A stretch of 64,000 nucleotides of DNA from Nitrososphaerota archaeon (GCA_016200045.1 JACQFN010000021.1:52982-116981), one strand, 5' to 3'; numbered from the stretch's first letter, positions 26,033-35,231 are shown. Program-made: numbers and translations. The notes: generated from the letters alone by a model not told the origin.

Positions 26033-26788
26033 TTGTTCCTGGCCAAGAATTCGAGCTCCACGGAGTGGAAGGCGGTCGCCGCGGCCGTCAAGACACTGGT
26101 CGAGGAGGCCACGTTCGAAGCAACCAACGAGGGTCTCAGCTTCAGGGCGATGGACCCCTCGCACGTCGCGCTTGTCGATCTCACGATGCCGAATTCAAGT
26201 TTTGAGAAGTACGAAGTAGACAAACCGTTCAAGTTCAGCTTGAGGGTCGAAGACCTGGTCAAGCTCGTCGGAAGGTCTGACTCCAAGGACAGCGTCGAGA
26301 TGTCGTCAACCGAGGAGGACATGATCATGGTCAGATTCGTGAACGGTTACAAGCGGGAATTCTCCATACATCTGATTGAAAGCACGAGCGGAAGCGCGCC
26401 TCTCCCGAAACTGGAGTTCGACACGAAGGTGAACTTGACCAAGTCCATACTCGAAAAAGTGCTTTCCGACATCTCCGTCGTTTCAGACCAGGTTACCATC
26501 CAGGCGACGAAGGACAAATTGACATTTTCAGGGAAGTCGGACGTCGGCAAGGCCGACATCGGGCTTGAAAAGAACGCCGCGGACGTGCTCGAGCTCCAGG
26601 TCGGAGCGGAAAGCAAGGCCACCTACTCGATAGACTATCTAATCGGCATTCTGAAGGCCCTTGGGGGAGTTGCCGACACGGTCCTGGTCGAATTCAGCAC
26701 CAAGAAGCCCATGCGCCTCGAGATGAAGCTCAACGACCAAGGCGCGAAGCTGGTCTATTTCCTGGCTCCCAGAGTGAGCTCGGACTAG
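26033..26788 (+). CDS. pcn: Sliding clamp PCNA
   Basis: 251 aa from the TTG at 26033, the usual archaeal PCNA length; the frame is open further upstream but that part is not PCNA-like. Ring-shaped processivity clamp for PolD, FEN1 and ligase. AVKTLVEEATFEATNEGLSFRAMDPSHVALVDL is the conserved N-terminal block. LEFDTKVNLTKSILEKVLSDISVVSDQVTI and the C-terminal YFLAPRVSSD are also typical. TATA-like CTTTATTAT lies about 45 nt upstream, giving a short leader. Confidence 0.93.
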   Translation: MFLAKNSSSTEWKAVAAAVKTLVEEATFEATNEGLSFRAMDPSHVALVDLTMPNSSFEKYEVDKPFKFSLRVEDLVKLVGRSDSKDSVEMSSTEEDMIMVRFVNGYKREFSIHLIESTSGSAPLPKLEFDTKVNLTKSILEKVLSDISVVSDQVTIQATKDKLTFSGKSDVGKADIGLEKNAADVLELQVGAESKATYSIDYLIGILKALGGVADTVLVEFSTKKPMRLEMKLNDQGAKLVYFLAPRVSSD

Positions 26789-26830
26789 ACGACCGCCAAA
26801 GCCTAAACCTCGCCCGCAGAGAAGCCTAGC

Positions 26831-27409
26831 ATGATCTCCCAACAGGGAAAACTACTCGTTATACTGATTCTCGTCGGGCTTGTTGCAGGATACGCGACAT
26901 CCATAGTGATCGTCGGGGGAACCCCGTTCACCTACTACCTCCTCCAAGAGAACTGGCAAGTCTACCATGGGTGGTACTGGCAGCTCTTCACTTCCTTGCT
27001 GGTGGTCCTGCCAGGATACCTCGGCATAGCGGATTCACTGCTGAACGCCCTGGCGGTGTTCTGGCTCGACGGCCTCATTGCCGGTGCGTTCGCACCGAAG
27101 GAGTACTTCTCGGTCTTCGTGCTTTCCGGGCTCGCTGGCAACATACTGAGCCTCCTGAACGGCCCGGCGACCATAAGCTTCGGGGCATCGGGAGGGATTT
27201 TCGGGCTTCTGGCAGGTGCCGTGTCGGCCGAATTCGCGGTCCACAACAGAGTCGACCTTTCCCTTCTGGGCTGGTTCTTTTCGATCTTCTTCATCAGCAG
27301 CTTCGCCCTGCCCTCAGCAGACTGGCTCGGCCACCTCGGCGGCTCGGCGTTCGGCCTCCTAGCAGGCTACCTGATTGGACGCACCCGAAGACACGAACTG
27401 CCGGTCTAG
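26831..27409 (+). CDS. Rhomboid family intramembrane serine protease
   Basis: 192 aa, about six membrane helices. The catalytic serine is in FGASGGIFG (S120) and the catalytic histidine in WLGHLGGSAFG (H168), as expected for active rhomboids. WYWQLFTSLLV resembles the L1 region. Substrate unknown. ATG start 42 bp after pcn. Confidence 0.85.
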   Translation: MISQQGKLLVILILVGLVAGYATSIVIVGGTPFTYYLLQENWQVYHGWYWQLFTSLLVVLPGYLGIADSLLNALAVFWLDGLIAGAFAPKEYFSVFVLSGLAGNILSLLNGPATISFGASGGIFGLLAGAVSAEFAVHNRVDLSLLGWFFSIFFISSFALPSADWLGHLGGSAFGLLAGYLIGRTRRHELPV

Positions 27410-27439
27410 GTCTGGTCTCTGCGGATTCCTGACGCTTGC

Positions 27440-28939
27440 CTAGGTCAGGTACTTGCCCTCCAGATAGGCCACCAACGGCTCGGGGTCATATCCGGTTCCA
27501 AAACTCCGCCTCAGCAGTTCCTTGGGGGCGTACGTTGCACCGAACCGGTGAATCTTCTGCTGAAGCCACTCCCTAAGCTGCACGAACTCCCCGCGCTCGA
27601 CCATCCCAGCGAGAGGGCCGCTTCCGCCAAGGGCCTTCCAGATGACTCCTACTAGGACGTTACCCATGGAATATGTTGGAAAGTAACCAATCGAAGCGCC
27701 GCTCCAGTGTATGTCCTGAAGTACTCCCTCAGCATCATTCTCCGGGCGGATCCCCAAGTACTTGTCAAGAGTATCGTTCCAAAGGCTCGGCAGGTCTGAA
27801 GCGGAGATGTCCCCGGAGATCAGACGCTTCTCAATGTCGTACCGGAGGGCGATGTGGAAGTTGTAGGTCAGCTCGTCAGCTTCGACCCTGATCTTGCTTG
27901 CCTTTACGGAATTGAAGTAGTTGTAGACCCGCTCTTCGGTGTAGGGCTCCAGGAACGGGAGATTCTCCTTCAGCGTGGGCATCACATGGTGTATGAACTC
28001 TCTGCTCCTCCCGACCGCGTTTTCCCAGAAACGTGACTGAGACTCGTGTACTCCCAGCGAAGCACCCCTTTCTATCGGGGTGTAAGCGAGGTTTTGGCCC
28101 ACCTGAAGGCCGTAGATCGCGTGGCCGCACTCGTGTACAGTGGAATACATCGTCCCCCTGAAATCCTTGCCCTCGTATCTGGTCGTGATCCGGACGTCGT
28201 CCATGGAAGTTCCAGAAGTGAAAGGATGCGTAGAGACATCCATCCTGAACCTGTCCATCGGCATCCCGAGAAGCTCCACCAGCTTTGCGTTCACCCTTTT
28301 CATGGCTTCAGGATCATAAGCCTGAGATTCGAGCGCCGGCACTCCCACGAACCTCCCGCTTGCGACGACTTTTTCGAATATCCTCCTGAGCTCGGGAATC
28401 AGCTTGGAGAAGACGCGGTCGGCATCCTCCACAGTCAGGCCCTCCTCGAATTGGTCCAAGAGGGCGTCGTACGGATGCTTTTCATATCCGAGCTTGTCCG
28501 CTTCTTCCCTCTTCAGTGCAACAATCTTGTCGAGATACGGCCTGAACGCGTTGAAATCGGAGTTCTTTCTGGCGCTCCTCCAGACCACCGTTGCCTCCGT
28601 GGAGGTCCTCTGGATGTCCTCGATCAGGCGAGGCGGTATCTTCTCGAAATAGTTGAGGTCCCTTTTTAGGACTCTCGCCACCCCCATTTCTTCATCGGTC
28701 AGCCCCGTTGCTTTCTCAACCTCGGCCAGGAGTGGTTTCAGTTCAATCGTCATCTTTTGCGCCATGAGCGCGAGCTGGGCGAGCGCGACCCCCCGCGACC
28801 TCGCTCCCTTCTCAGGCATGTACACCTCAAGGTCCCACCCGAGCAGACCCTGAGCATGATACGTTGACCAGATTCCCTCGTACTTCCCGAGGAGGTCTTT
28901 GACGGAATTGTTCTGGAACAGCTGTGACTCGGTTGCCAC
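27440..28939 (-). CDS. M32 metallocarboxypeptidase (Taq type)
   Basis: 499 aa, normal family length. Cytoplasmic zinc carboxypeptidase. The zinc motif is HECGH in STVHECGHAIYGLQ, with a downstream ESQSRFWEN providing the third ligand. QGLLGWDLEVYMPEKGARSRG and MDDVRITTRYEGKDF are further family blocks. ATG start; a TATA-like CTTATAATC about 26 nt upstream (minus) indicates a leaderless transcript. Confidence 0.93.
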   Translation of the reverse strand: MATESQLFQNNSVKDLLGKYEGIWSTYHAQGLLGWDLEVYMPEKGARSRGVALAQLALMAQKMTIELKPLLAEVEKATGLTDEEMGVARVLKRDLNYFEKIPPRLIEDIQRTSTEATVVWRSARKNSDFNAFRPYLDKIVALKREEADKLGYEKHPYDALLDQFEEGLTVEDADRVFSKLIPELRRIFEKVVASGRFVGVPALESQAYDPEAMKRVNAKLVELLGMPMDRFRMDVSTHPFTSGTSMDDVRITTRYEGKDFRGTMYSTVHECGHAIYGLQVGQNLAYTPIERGASLGVHESQSRFWENAVGRSREFIHHVMPTLKENLPFLEPYTEERVYNYFNSVKASKIRVEADELTYNFHIALRYDIEKRLISGDISASDLPSLWNDTLDKYLGIRPENDAEGVLQDIHWSGASIGYFPTYSMGNVLVGVIWKALGGSGPLAGMVERGEFVQLREWLQQKIHRFGATYAPKELLRRSFGTGYDPEPLVAYLEGKYLT

Positions 28940-29034
28940 GGCGGGCGCGCCACCCGCTGGCGGATTATAAGAGCATCAATCACGCCGATTCAGGTTCCTG
29001 ACCCGCTCGTCCCCTTGCGGCGGCAGTGGACGAC

Positions 29035-29802
29035 TCAGTCCAAACAGTAACGAGGGTATGTCTTTTTCGCCGCTGCTGCCGCCTCGAGCTTGACATCGAC
29101 GCTCGCGTATGGAGCCTCCGCCGTGGTAGTGGCGAGGACCACCCCGTCCGGATCTACGACCCATCCTCGGCCTCCGAACAGTCCGCCGTCGCCGCGGCTG
29201 ATCCTGTTGGAAGAGAGGGAATAGCTGCCAGAAACTATGGCGGCTGCGCGGCCGCCTGTGAGCCACTTGTCGAGGGAAAGCCTCCCCGACGTCCGCGGAT
29301 TGACGATGATATGCACCCCAGCCTTTCCATACTCCCTGGCATGGGACATCGACCAGAGTTCGGAGCAGATCAGAAACCCGAGCTTGGCTTCTCCCGAAAA
29401 CGTCGGCTCGAACGCGCCGTCACCCCGGTCGTACCAGTCGGCCTCCCAGAAACCTTCCTCGTTTGGGAGGTAGTACTTCGAATGGACCCCCATGTAGCCT
29501 GAACCTTCCGTCCACGTGAACCCTTCGTTGAGCCTCCTGCCTTCCCTCATGACGGGCCTTGTCCCTATCACAACCGCGGGACCCAGCTCTCCGAGCCTGG
29601 CTACCCACTGGTCGTGCGAAAGCACTGATTGCTCCCAGCTGTCCAGGCTGAATCCCTTTCTTGTCTTCGGCCAGGGGAAAAACGGGAGTTCTGGGAGCAG
29701 AACCAATTCACTAGATTCCTTCTTGACATGTTCTTTGAGCCCCTCCCAGTCCTCGGCTATTTCGGCTGGACTGTCACCCAATTCGCAGACGGTCACTTTC
29801 AA
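29035..29802 (-). CDS. Carbon-nitrogen hydrolase (nitrilase superfamily)
   Basis: 255 aa. The Glu-Lys-Cys triad is visible: E in LLPELPFFPW, K in GVHSKYYLPNEEGFWEADWYD and C in GFLICSELWS. The extended lysine motif (NEEGFWE) suggests an amidase/N-carbamoylase-like member; substrate unclear. ATG start about 28 nt after TTAAAT on the minus strand, so leaderless. Divergent from the PEP-mutase-like gene. Confidence 0.88.
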   Translation of the reverse strand: MKVTVCELGDSPAEIAEDWEGLKEHVKKESSELVLLPELPFFPWPKTRKGFSLDSWEQSVLSHDQWVARLGELGPAVVIGTRPVMREGRRLNEGFTWTEGSGYMGVHSKYYLPNEEGFWEADWYDRGDGAFEPTFSGEAKLGFLICSELWSMSHAREYGKAGVHIIVNPRTSGRLSLDKWLTGGRAAAIVSGSYSLSSNRISRGDGGLFGGRGWVVDPDGVVLATTTAEAPYASVDVKLEAAAAAKKTYPRYCLD

Positions 29803-29877
29803 CCTTGACGTTCCGGTTCTGGCGGCAACCAGATTTAACTCTCGCGCAGCGGACGAGACCTAGTCCGCAAAACCTCT

Positions 29878-30744
29878 ATGAGCGGGGCCCCCCGGACTTC
29901 AATGATGAACCGACTGAGAGAAAAGGCGGAGCGTTTCCGAGGTCTGCATCATGGCGGGATTCTGATCCTGCCGAACGCATGGGACATTCCCAGCGCAAGG
30001 CTCTTCGAAGACGAGGGGTTCCCCGCGGTCGCGACCTCGAGCGCTGCCATGATGGTCTCACTCGGCTACCCTGACGGAGAGGTCATACCCAGGGCGGAAT
30101 ACTTCGGGGCGGTCGGCAAGATCTCCGAGAAGCTCTCGGTCCCTCTCACGGTCGACGCGGCCGCGGGGTTCGGGCGCACCCCGGAGGAGGTGGCGCAGAC
30201 GGCCAGGGGAGTGGTAGGAGCTGGGGCAGTCGGCCTCAACATAGAGGACTTCGACCCAGAGACGAAGAAACTGTTCCGGGCCGACGACCAGGCAGAGAAG
30301 ATCAGACAAATACGGAAAACGGGCGAAGAGCTGGGCGTGCCTCTGGTCATCAACGCCAGGACCGACGCTCTCAGGTTCGCGTCTGGGAACGACAGGGCGA
30401 AGTTTGATGAAGCCGTGTCGAGGGCGACGCTCTACGGAGATGCAGGGGCAGACTGCGTCTATCCGATGGGGTTGGTCGAACCCGATTCCATCGACGCATT
30501 CGTCAAGGCCGTGCGGTTCCCGACCAACGTAATGGTAAGAAAGGGGCTCCCTCCGATAAAAGAACTCCAGCAGATGGGGGTGGCCCGCGTTAGCTTCGGC
30601 CCGTATGCTTCATACGCGGCCATTGGGTTGCTGAAGCGGATATCCAGGGAAGTAAGGAGCAAGGGGACGTATACCGCCATGGTGGACGATGCCATAACTT
30701 TCGACGAGTTGAACGCTCTCGCCGTGCGCAAGCGACCGGAATGA
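29878..30744 (+). CDS. Isocitrate lyase/PEP mutase family protein
   Basis: 288 aa (280 if it starts at the Met-Met pair at 29902). TIM-barrel C-C/C-P lyase family: LPNAWDIPSARLFEDEGFPAVATSS, VPLTVDAAAGFG, GLNIEDFD (metal-binding ED) and VINARTDALRFA. It lacks the KKCGH catalytic motif of true isocitrate lyase, so it resembles the PEP mutase/oxaloacetate hydrolase-like group; reaction undetermined. The stop overlaps the ATG of the broken GNAT gene (ATGA). Confidence 0.85.
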   Translation: MSGAPRTSMMNRLREKAERFRGLHHGGILILPNAWDIPSARLFEDEGFPAVATSSAAMMVSLGYPDGEVIPRAEYFGAVGKISEKLSVPLTVDAAAGFGRTPEEVAQTARGVVGAGAVGLNIEDFDPETKKLFRADDQAEKIRQIRKTGEELGVPLVINARTDALRFASGNDRAKFDEAVSRATLYGDAGADCVYPMGLVEPDSIDAFVKAVRFPTNVMVRKGLPPIKELQQMGVARVSFGPYASYAAIGLLKRISREVRSKGTYTAMVDDAITFDELNALAVRKRPE

Positions 30745-31203
30745 GATCAAGCCGCGCGCGTGTCGGGCAATTCAAGGTCGCCGACTACAGGTCAGTAAGG
30801 TCGCTGTCGAGATCCAGCGGGCTGAACTTCAGTCCCGGCGACGGGGAAGATGAAGTCAGGCGGAAGATCAGGCGGGACCCCGAACTGTTCCCTGGTGGCC
30901 CGCAAGGGTCGGAGAATCGAAGGGACGTTCCTAGGCACATGGGACGGAAGAAGGGGATGGGTCTATCACCTCGCCGTAAGGGACACGAGCAGGAGGACTG
31001 GCGTGGCCACGATGCTTCTCGAGGAGCTGGAGTCGAGGATAAGGAAGAAAGGCGTACTCAAGATGAACGCGATGGTGTACCTGAACAACGAGCCCTAGCT
31101 CTCCCTCTTCGAGAAGCGAGGCTTCAGGCGGCAGGACGACCAGGTGGTCGTGGTCGTCGGCAAGTTCCTCAGGAAACCGCGACCTGAGCGGTCGTCAGGA
31201 TGA
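30741..31203 (+). pseudogene. GNAT acetyltransferase, frameshifted and with an internal TAG
   Basis: The N-terminal part reads from the ATG at 30741 (FKVADYRSVRSLSRSSGLNF, then RRKIRRDPELF) and then loses the frame near 30889-30891, where a CCC run appears to carry one extra C. In the next frame the protein continues (SLVARKGRRIEGTFLG) through the acetyl-CoA motif SRRTGVATMLLEELE and VYLNNEP. It then meets an in-frame TAG at 31096-31098, after which the typical GNAT C-terminus LSLFEKRGFRRQDDQ continues to a TGA at 31201-31203. Two lesions make it a probable pseudogene; sequencing error could explain the frameshift. ATGA overlap with the upstream gene. Confidence 0.8.
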
Positions 31204-31248
31204 GGAGGAGATTCCCTTATCTCCCCGAAAGCAAGACTACGGCCCAGT

Positions 31249-32340
31249 TTGCGAGACGCCACGAAGGCCTTCCTCAAGGCAGCCTACAGGGAATTTTACT
31301 TCAGAAGGGCGGACTCGATCGAGTTTCCCGACCAGATAGAGTCCCGCGAGTTCGGCTACATACCGTTCGGCGGGAGCATGGTCCGCCACCTGACCTTCAG
31401 GCGCCCGGGCGAAGCCGCGGCAGAGCTACTTAGGCAGACCCCCTCGTCCGTATACTGCTCGAACGCGAGATACGAATCTCCCGCCGTGCCAATGGACGAA
31501 AAGGGGTGGAAAGGCGCGGAGCTGATATTCGACATCGATGCGACCGACATCCCGACACAGTGCAAGAGGGGACACGACCTCTGGTTCTGCGGGGATTGTC
31601 ATTCGACGGGGAAGCTCCCGAGGCCGGCCAAGTGCCCGAAGTGCGAGGGGCCCACCGAGGAATATCACGGGACCTGCGAAGTCTGCATGTCGGCCTCGAA
31701 GGAGCACACGCTCAGGGTGGTCGACCTCCTGACCGACGATTTCGGCGTGGCGTCCGAAACCATCAGGCTGTACTTCTCGGGAAACAGGGGATTCCACATC
31801 CACGTGTTCGACCCGAGGTTCGACCTCCTCGACCCTCAAGGGAGGGCGGAAATTGCGGACTACGTAAGGGGAGGCTCGCTCCCGGCGCCTCAGACCATAG
31901 CCTCGACATTGAGAAGAGCCCCACACGTGTCTCCAGAGTCGAGCCTAGGCTGGATGAAGAGGATCACCTCGTACGTTGAGTCAAAGGGGAATGGATACCC
32001 AGGGACCGTTCAGAAGCTAGTCTCCGAGGCCATCTCATCCCGCAGGGCACTCATCGACACCTCGGTGACGACGGACATCCACCGTGTCTTCAGACTCGCT
32101 GGCACCCTGCACGGTGATACAGGCATGTGCAAGATGCGCCTCTCGTCAATCGAGTCGTTCGACCCGACGCAGGACGCGGTCGTCCTTAGCTCAGAGCCTG
32201 TCGCGCTCGAAATCAGATACAGCCCCCAGCTGACACTCAAGGGCATGAAGTATGGCCCCTACAAGGGCACGGTCGAGTCCCTTCCCGCCTACGCGGCCGT
32301 CCCCATTCTGACGAAAGGTTTCGGAGAAGTGAAGCCATGA
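31249..32340 (+). CDS. priS: DNA primase small catalytic subunit
   Basis: 363 aa. Synthesises primers with PriL (not in this window). The catalytic motif ELIFDIDATD has D95 and D97; the SGNRGFHIHVFD motif near 173-184 is the conserved Ser-x-x-Gly-x-His block. A cysteine-rich insertion (about 105-146) includes CxxC pairs CGDC, CPKC and CEVC, so zinc binding is likely. The start is TTG at 31249; no ATG or GTG precedes it after the in-frame stop at 31201-31203. Four-base overlap with the GINS gene. Confidence 0.93.
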   Translation: MRDATKAFLKAAYREFYFRRADSIEFPDQIESREFGYIPFGGSMVRHLTFRRPGEAAAELLRQTPSSVYCSNARYESPAVPMDEKGWKGAELIFDIDATDIPTQCKRGHDLWFCGDCHSTGKLPRPAKCPKCEGPTEEYHGTCEVCMSASKEHTLRVVDLLTDDFGVASETIRLYFSGNRGFHIHVFDPRFDLLDPQGRAEIADYVRGGSLPAPQTIASTLRRAPHVSPESSLGWMKRITSYVESKGNGYPGTVQKLVSEAISSRRALIDTSVTTDIHRVFRLAGTLHGDTGMCKMRLSSIESFDPTQDAVVLSSEPVALEIRYSPQLTLKGMKYGPYKGTVESLPAYAAVPILTKGFGEVKP

Positions 32341-32894
32341 CCGATACCACGCTCGAGGGCCTCAAGCGGCAGCTCGACCTGGAAGGGGAGTCCAACCAGC
32401 TCTCATCCATTCCCGGGGACTTCTATCACAGGATCTCTGCCTACGCCCAGAAGCTCAGGAGATCGACCGGGGCGGGGGGCTCCGAGTCGGCCAACAGGCT
32501 GATTTTCATACAGGTCAGGTTGATCGAAACGATGGGCAGGCAGCTGCTAGAGCTACGGGCCAGGAAGGCGGCCGACCAGAACGCGGTTTCTCAGCTCCTT
32601 GCGGAGGAGAGGTACCTTTGCTCTGCCCAGACGAAGTCCAAAAGAAGGCTTGACGCCTTCGTAGACGCCCTTGCATCGGGGAAGCCTTCTTTCATCGACT
32701 TCGCGCAGATGAGCGAGAACAGGAGAAGCGTCACCATCAAGTTCGTCAAGCACGTCAACGAGCTTGTCGGGATGGACATGAAGCGATACGGGCCGTTCGA
32801 AGTGGACGACCTCGCGTCCATCCCCGTGGCCCACGCAAACGTCCTGATAGCAGCAGGAGACGCGGTAGAGGTTGTCACTCGCGAAGAGACATGA
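32337..32894 (+). CDS. GINS complex subunit
   Basis: 185 aa. GINS bridges the MCM helicase and primase/polymerase. A helical A-domain is followed by the small B-domain YGPFEVDDLASIPVAHANVLIAAGDAVEVV (about 151-180), characteristic of archaeal Gins51/Gins23 proteins. The ATG overlaps the priS stop (ATGA), and primase-GINS linkage is common in archaea. Which of the two subunits this is cannot be settled by eye; the C-terminal B-domain favours Gins51. Confidence 0.88.
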   Translation: MTDTTLEGLKRQLDLEGESNQLSSIPGDFYHRISAYAQKLRRSTGAGGSESANRLIFIQVRLIETMGRQLLELRARKAADQNAVSQLLAEERYLCSAQTKSKRRLDAFVDALASGKPSFIDFAQMSENRRSVTIKFVKHVNELVGMDMKRYGPFEVDDLASIPVAHANVLIAAGDAVEVVTREET

Positions 32895-32933
32895 CGGCAA
32901 GGCCGATACCGTCGTCTGGCCAACAGGAAGGGT

Positions 32934-33278
32934 CTAGGAATAGCTGCGCCAGGTGTGGTTGCACTTCATGCACCTGTAGAACTGGGTCGGCGGTTCGTCT
33001 CCGCTTCTTGTCTGCAGGAACCACCACATCGCTTCGTCATGTCCGCACTTGGGGCATTCGATCTTCGTCGTGGGTAGGGAAGTGAGTTTGTTCTCCTTGT
33101 CACCTACCACCTTTATCGGCGCCACATTGGCCAGATCCTCCTCGGTTGCCTGCATCACGGTCTTCCCGGCCTTGTTGGAGTATCCGCAGTTGTCGCACAG
33201 GTATGTTATCGTGACTTCGCGTGCGCCTTTGATTTGCTTGAGTTTCAGCCTTGTTCCGCATCTGGGGCAGAACTTCAG
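32934..33278 (-). CDS. tfs: Transcription factor S (TFIIS-like cleavage factor)
   Basis: 114 aa. Stimulates RNA cleavage by backtracked RNA polymerase. The N-terminal zinc ribbon is KFCPRCGTRLKLK...YLCDNCGY. The C-terminal TFIIS ribbon is KIECPKCGHDEAMWWFLQTRSGDEPPTQFYRC, which contains the catalytic DE, then CNHTWR. No ATG, GTG or TTG precedes the N-terminal ribbon in frame. The best start is CTG at 33278-33276, which overlaps the rpoL stop (CTGA), or a GTC two codons upstream. An ATG start within the gene would remove the first ribbon. Confidence 0.9.
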   Translation of the reverse strand: MKFCPRCGTRLKLKQIKGAREVTITYLCDNCGYSNKAGKTVMQATEEDLANVAPIKVVGDKENKLTSLPTTKIECPKCGHDEAMWWFLQTRSGDEPPTQFYRCMKCNHTWRSYS

Positions 33279-33562
33279 CCCGACCCACCGCCGAGCGCCT
33301 TCTTCACGTCCTGGAAGAGCTCCTGGGTGGTCTCAACTGCCCTCTCTATGCTGTTCGCGACGGCCTTCTCGGGCTTTATGCGCTGTGCCCTGACCTTCAG
33401 GACAAGCTTCTTGATCAGAGGGTGAGGCGGCAGCACTCCGGCGAATGTGACGCTCTTCTCTTCGAGGAGCTCGTGATGCACTATCTCGGCAAGCGATTGG
33501 TCCTCGCCTGTAATCTCCACGGTCAGTCCCCTCTCATCTTCGTTGGTCGTCTGAACCTGCAT
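33275..33562 (-). CDS. rpoL: RNA polymerase subunit L (Rpb11-like)
   Basis: 95 aa. Pairs with RpoD in the polymerase assembly platform. EDQSLAEIVHHELLEEKSVTFAGVLPPHPLIKKLVLKV is the conserved dimerisation core, followed by the long C-terminal helix. ATG start. Part of the L10e-Dph2-Csl4-RpoL-TFS cluster. Confidence 0.93.
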   Translation of the reverse strand: MQVQTTNEDERGLTVEITGEDQSLAEIVHHELLEEKSVTFAGVLPPHPLIKKLVLKVRAQRIKPEKAVANSIERAVETTQELFQDVKKALGGGSG

Positions 33563-33609
33563 TTCGAATTAGCCAGCCCGCGGTTTCGAGTTATTAAGCT
33601 AAGCCCTGT

Positions 33610-34200
33610 TCAGGGTCGTATCGGCCACTGGCCGAAGTCGCTGGCCAGTTTCCTCTGCTCCACATTCCCGCACTCGTCGCACTTCGCCCTGCTGCCTCCT
33701 CTCGTCATGGGCTTGCCGCAGTTGCCGCACAGGGCGTAGAGCACCCCCATTTCGTCTTCCTCCACCGACAGGTGGATGATGCCGTTGACCAGGCTGAACA
33801 CTCTGCACCGTACTATGTCACCCAGCTTCACCGGAGGCCCCGGCCTCGGTCCCCCCCTGGGGGCGCCTCTCCCCGGCGAATGGCTTCTGAGACTCAGTGA
33901 GCCGGAGAAGTCCTTGTGGCTCTGTTCGCCGTTCAGGAAGTGAATCTTCACAAACGCAGCGTTGGTCTGGGTTGTCTCCACCTGCCCCGTAATCCAGTCC
34001 CCCGGCTTGATGATCTCTGCTTCGGTCATCGGATTGACCGATATCTCCATGTTCTTCATGTTCTTCATGACGCTTCCGACCGCGAGGGATTTGATCACAC
34101 CGGAATCATCATACGCGTGCCTCCCCGGAAGGAACTCCTCGGAGACCGCCAGTTTGTCTCCCGGAAATACCAGGTTCGCCGCCTTCTTGTTCGGGCTCAT
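33610..34200 (-). CDS. csl4: Exosome subunit Csl4
   Basis: 196 aa from MSPNKKAANLVFPGDKLAVSEEFLPG. RNA-binding cap subunit of the archaeal exosome. The N-terminal domain (VFPGDKLAVSEEFLPGRHAYDDSG) is followed by a central S1 domain (IKPGDWITGQVETTQTNAAFVKI). An Arg/Gly/Pro-rich insertion (about 122-137) interrupts the S1 region. The C-terminal zinc ribbon is ALCGNCGKPMTRGG...CDECG. The ATG overlaps the dph2 stop (ATGA). The open frame extends 12 codons upstream inside dph2 but is not needed. Confidence 0.92.
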   Translation of the reverse strand: MSPNKKAANLVFPGDKLAVSEEFLPGRHAYDDSGVIKSLAVGSVMKNMKNMEISVNPMTEAEIIKPGDWITGQVETTQTNAAFVKIHFLNGEQSHKDFSGSLSLRSHSPGRGAPRGGPRPGPPVKLGDIVRCRVFSLVNGIIHLSVEEDEMGVLYALCGNCGKPMTRGGSRAKCDECGNVEQRKLASDFGQWPIRP

Positions 34201-35231
34201 TTCTTCTTCATCAACCCAACCGTCAGCTCGATCCACTTCGGCCGCTGAAGAAACTCTCCGATTTCTCTCCCTTCAAGAAGGGCGACCAGCGCGTCCGCCT
34301 GCGGGATGGACAATACCGGCCGGTCGAAGGTGAACCCATCTATCGAAATCCTCGGGCACGCGGTCTGGACAAACGCCTGTATTTCACGGTGTGGAGCAAG
34401 ACGCTCGGCGGTAATGTCCCTAAGCGCCAGCTCGACTACCTCTCTACCGTGCATCTCGAGCCTCTTCGAGATCCATCTGCTCCGTCCGAGCATCTTCTGA
34501 CCCTCCTTCAGACCGGTGATTACCCCGAAGACCCTCGCATCGAGAGCCTTGTACACCGTGAGTATCGCCCTCTTCCGCCGCTCTTCCGCCGCTTCTTTCA
34601 TGTCGATTACCTCGTTCAGGTAAGGGTCGAGCATGAACGTCGGCTTGTCTGTCGCAAGCGCGAGCCCGACGGCATGGAACTCGCTCTCTCCCAGCATGCA
34701 GAAGGCGTCCACGCCGTCCCGGATGGGGAACGTGGTCGAGAAGTCACATCCGAAGATTTGGCCCTCCATCATCAGGTTGTTCCCCTTTCCGACGGTGACC
34801 TCGAACCCGTTCCTCTCCAACCGGGCCTTCACCGGGGCAAGCTGATGCAGGTGCTGGCTGAATGTCGCGAGCCCGATTTTCCTGAAAGGCGCAAGCTTTG
34901 CCATCGCCGAGTCGACGACCTCGTCGAAATCAACATCGTCGACCGCATCGACCAGAAATGTGTGCCGACCCACTTCTCTGACGGTCGCATTGTGTCCGAT
35001 GTGCAGGGCAAGGTCCGCCTGAAGGGTCTCCACGTCGTTGTCGACCGTGTCGCAGATGCCGAAGCAGCTGTCTCCGGCGAGAATGCAGTTGACCCCGTAC
35101 CGTTCCTTCACCGTCGCCATAAGTTCTTTCGTCTGCTTCAGAAGACCGCCGGGTGCATTCAAAACAATAGTCTTCGGTCTGTTTTCTTCGATGATGCGGA
35201 AGACGTGAGCCTCGTCTATTCTGACGGTCAT
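34197..35231 (-). CDS. dph2: Diphthamide synthase subunit Dph2
   Basis: 344 aa. Radical SAM-like 4Fe-4S enzyme that starts diphthamide formation on EF-2. The three cluster cysteines are C56 (GDSCFGICD), C162 (FGCDFS) and C292 (TACPRIS), one in each of the three repeated domains. ATGA overlap with L10e upstream and Csl4 downstream. dph6 lies about 7 kb away at 42281. Confidence 0.93.
   Translation of the reverse strand: MTVRIDEAHVFRIIEENRPKTIVLNAPGGLLKQTKELMATVKERYGVNCILAGDSCFGICDTVDNDVETLQADLALHIGHNATVREVGRHTFLVDAVDDVDFDEVVDSAMAKLAPFRKIGLATFSQHLHQLAPVKARLERNGFEVTVGKGNNLMMEGQIFGCDFSTTFPIRDGVDAFCMLGESEFHAVGLALATDKPTFMLDPYLNEVIDMKEAAEERRKRAILTVYKALDARVFGVITGLKEGQKMLGRSRWISKRLEMHGREVVELALRDITAERLAPHREIQAFVQTACPRISIDGFTFDRPVLSIPQADALVALLEGREIGEFLQRPKWIELTVGLMKKK

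Noticed and set aside
31096..31098. In-frame TAG as a pyrrolysine codon
   Set aside because: The host frame is a GNAT, not a methylamine methyltransferase, the gene also has a frameshift, and no pyl genes are visible.
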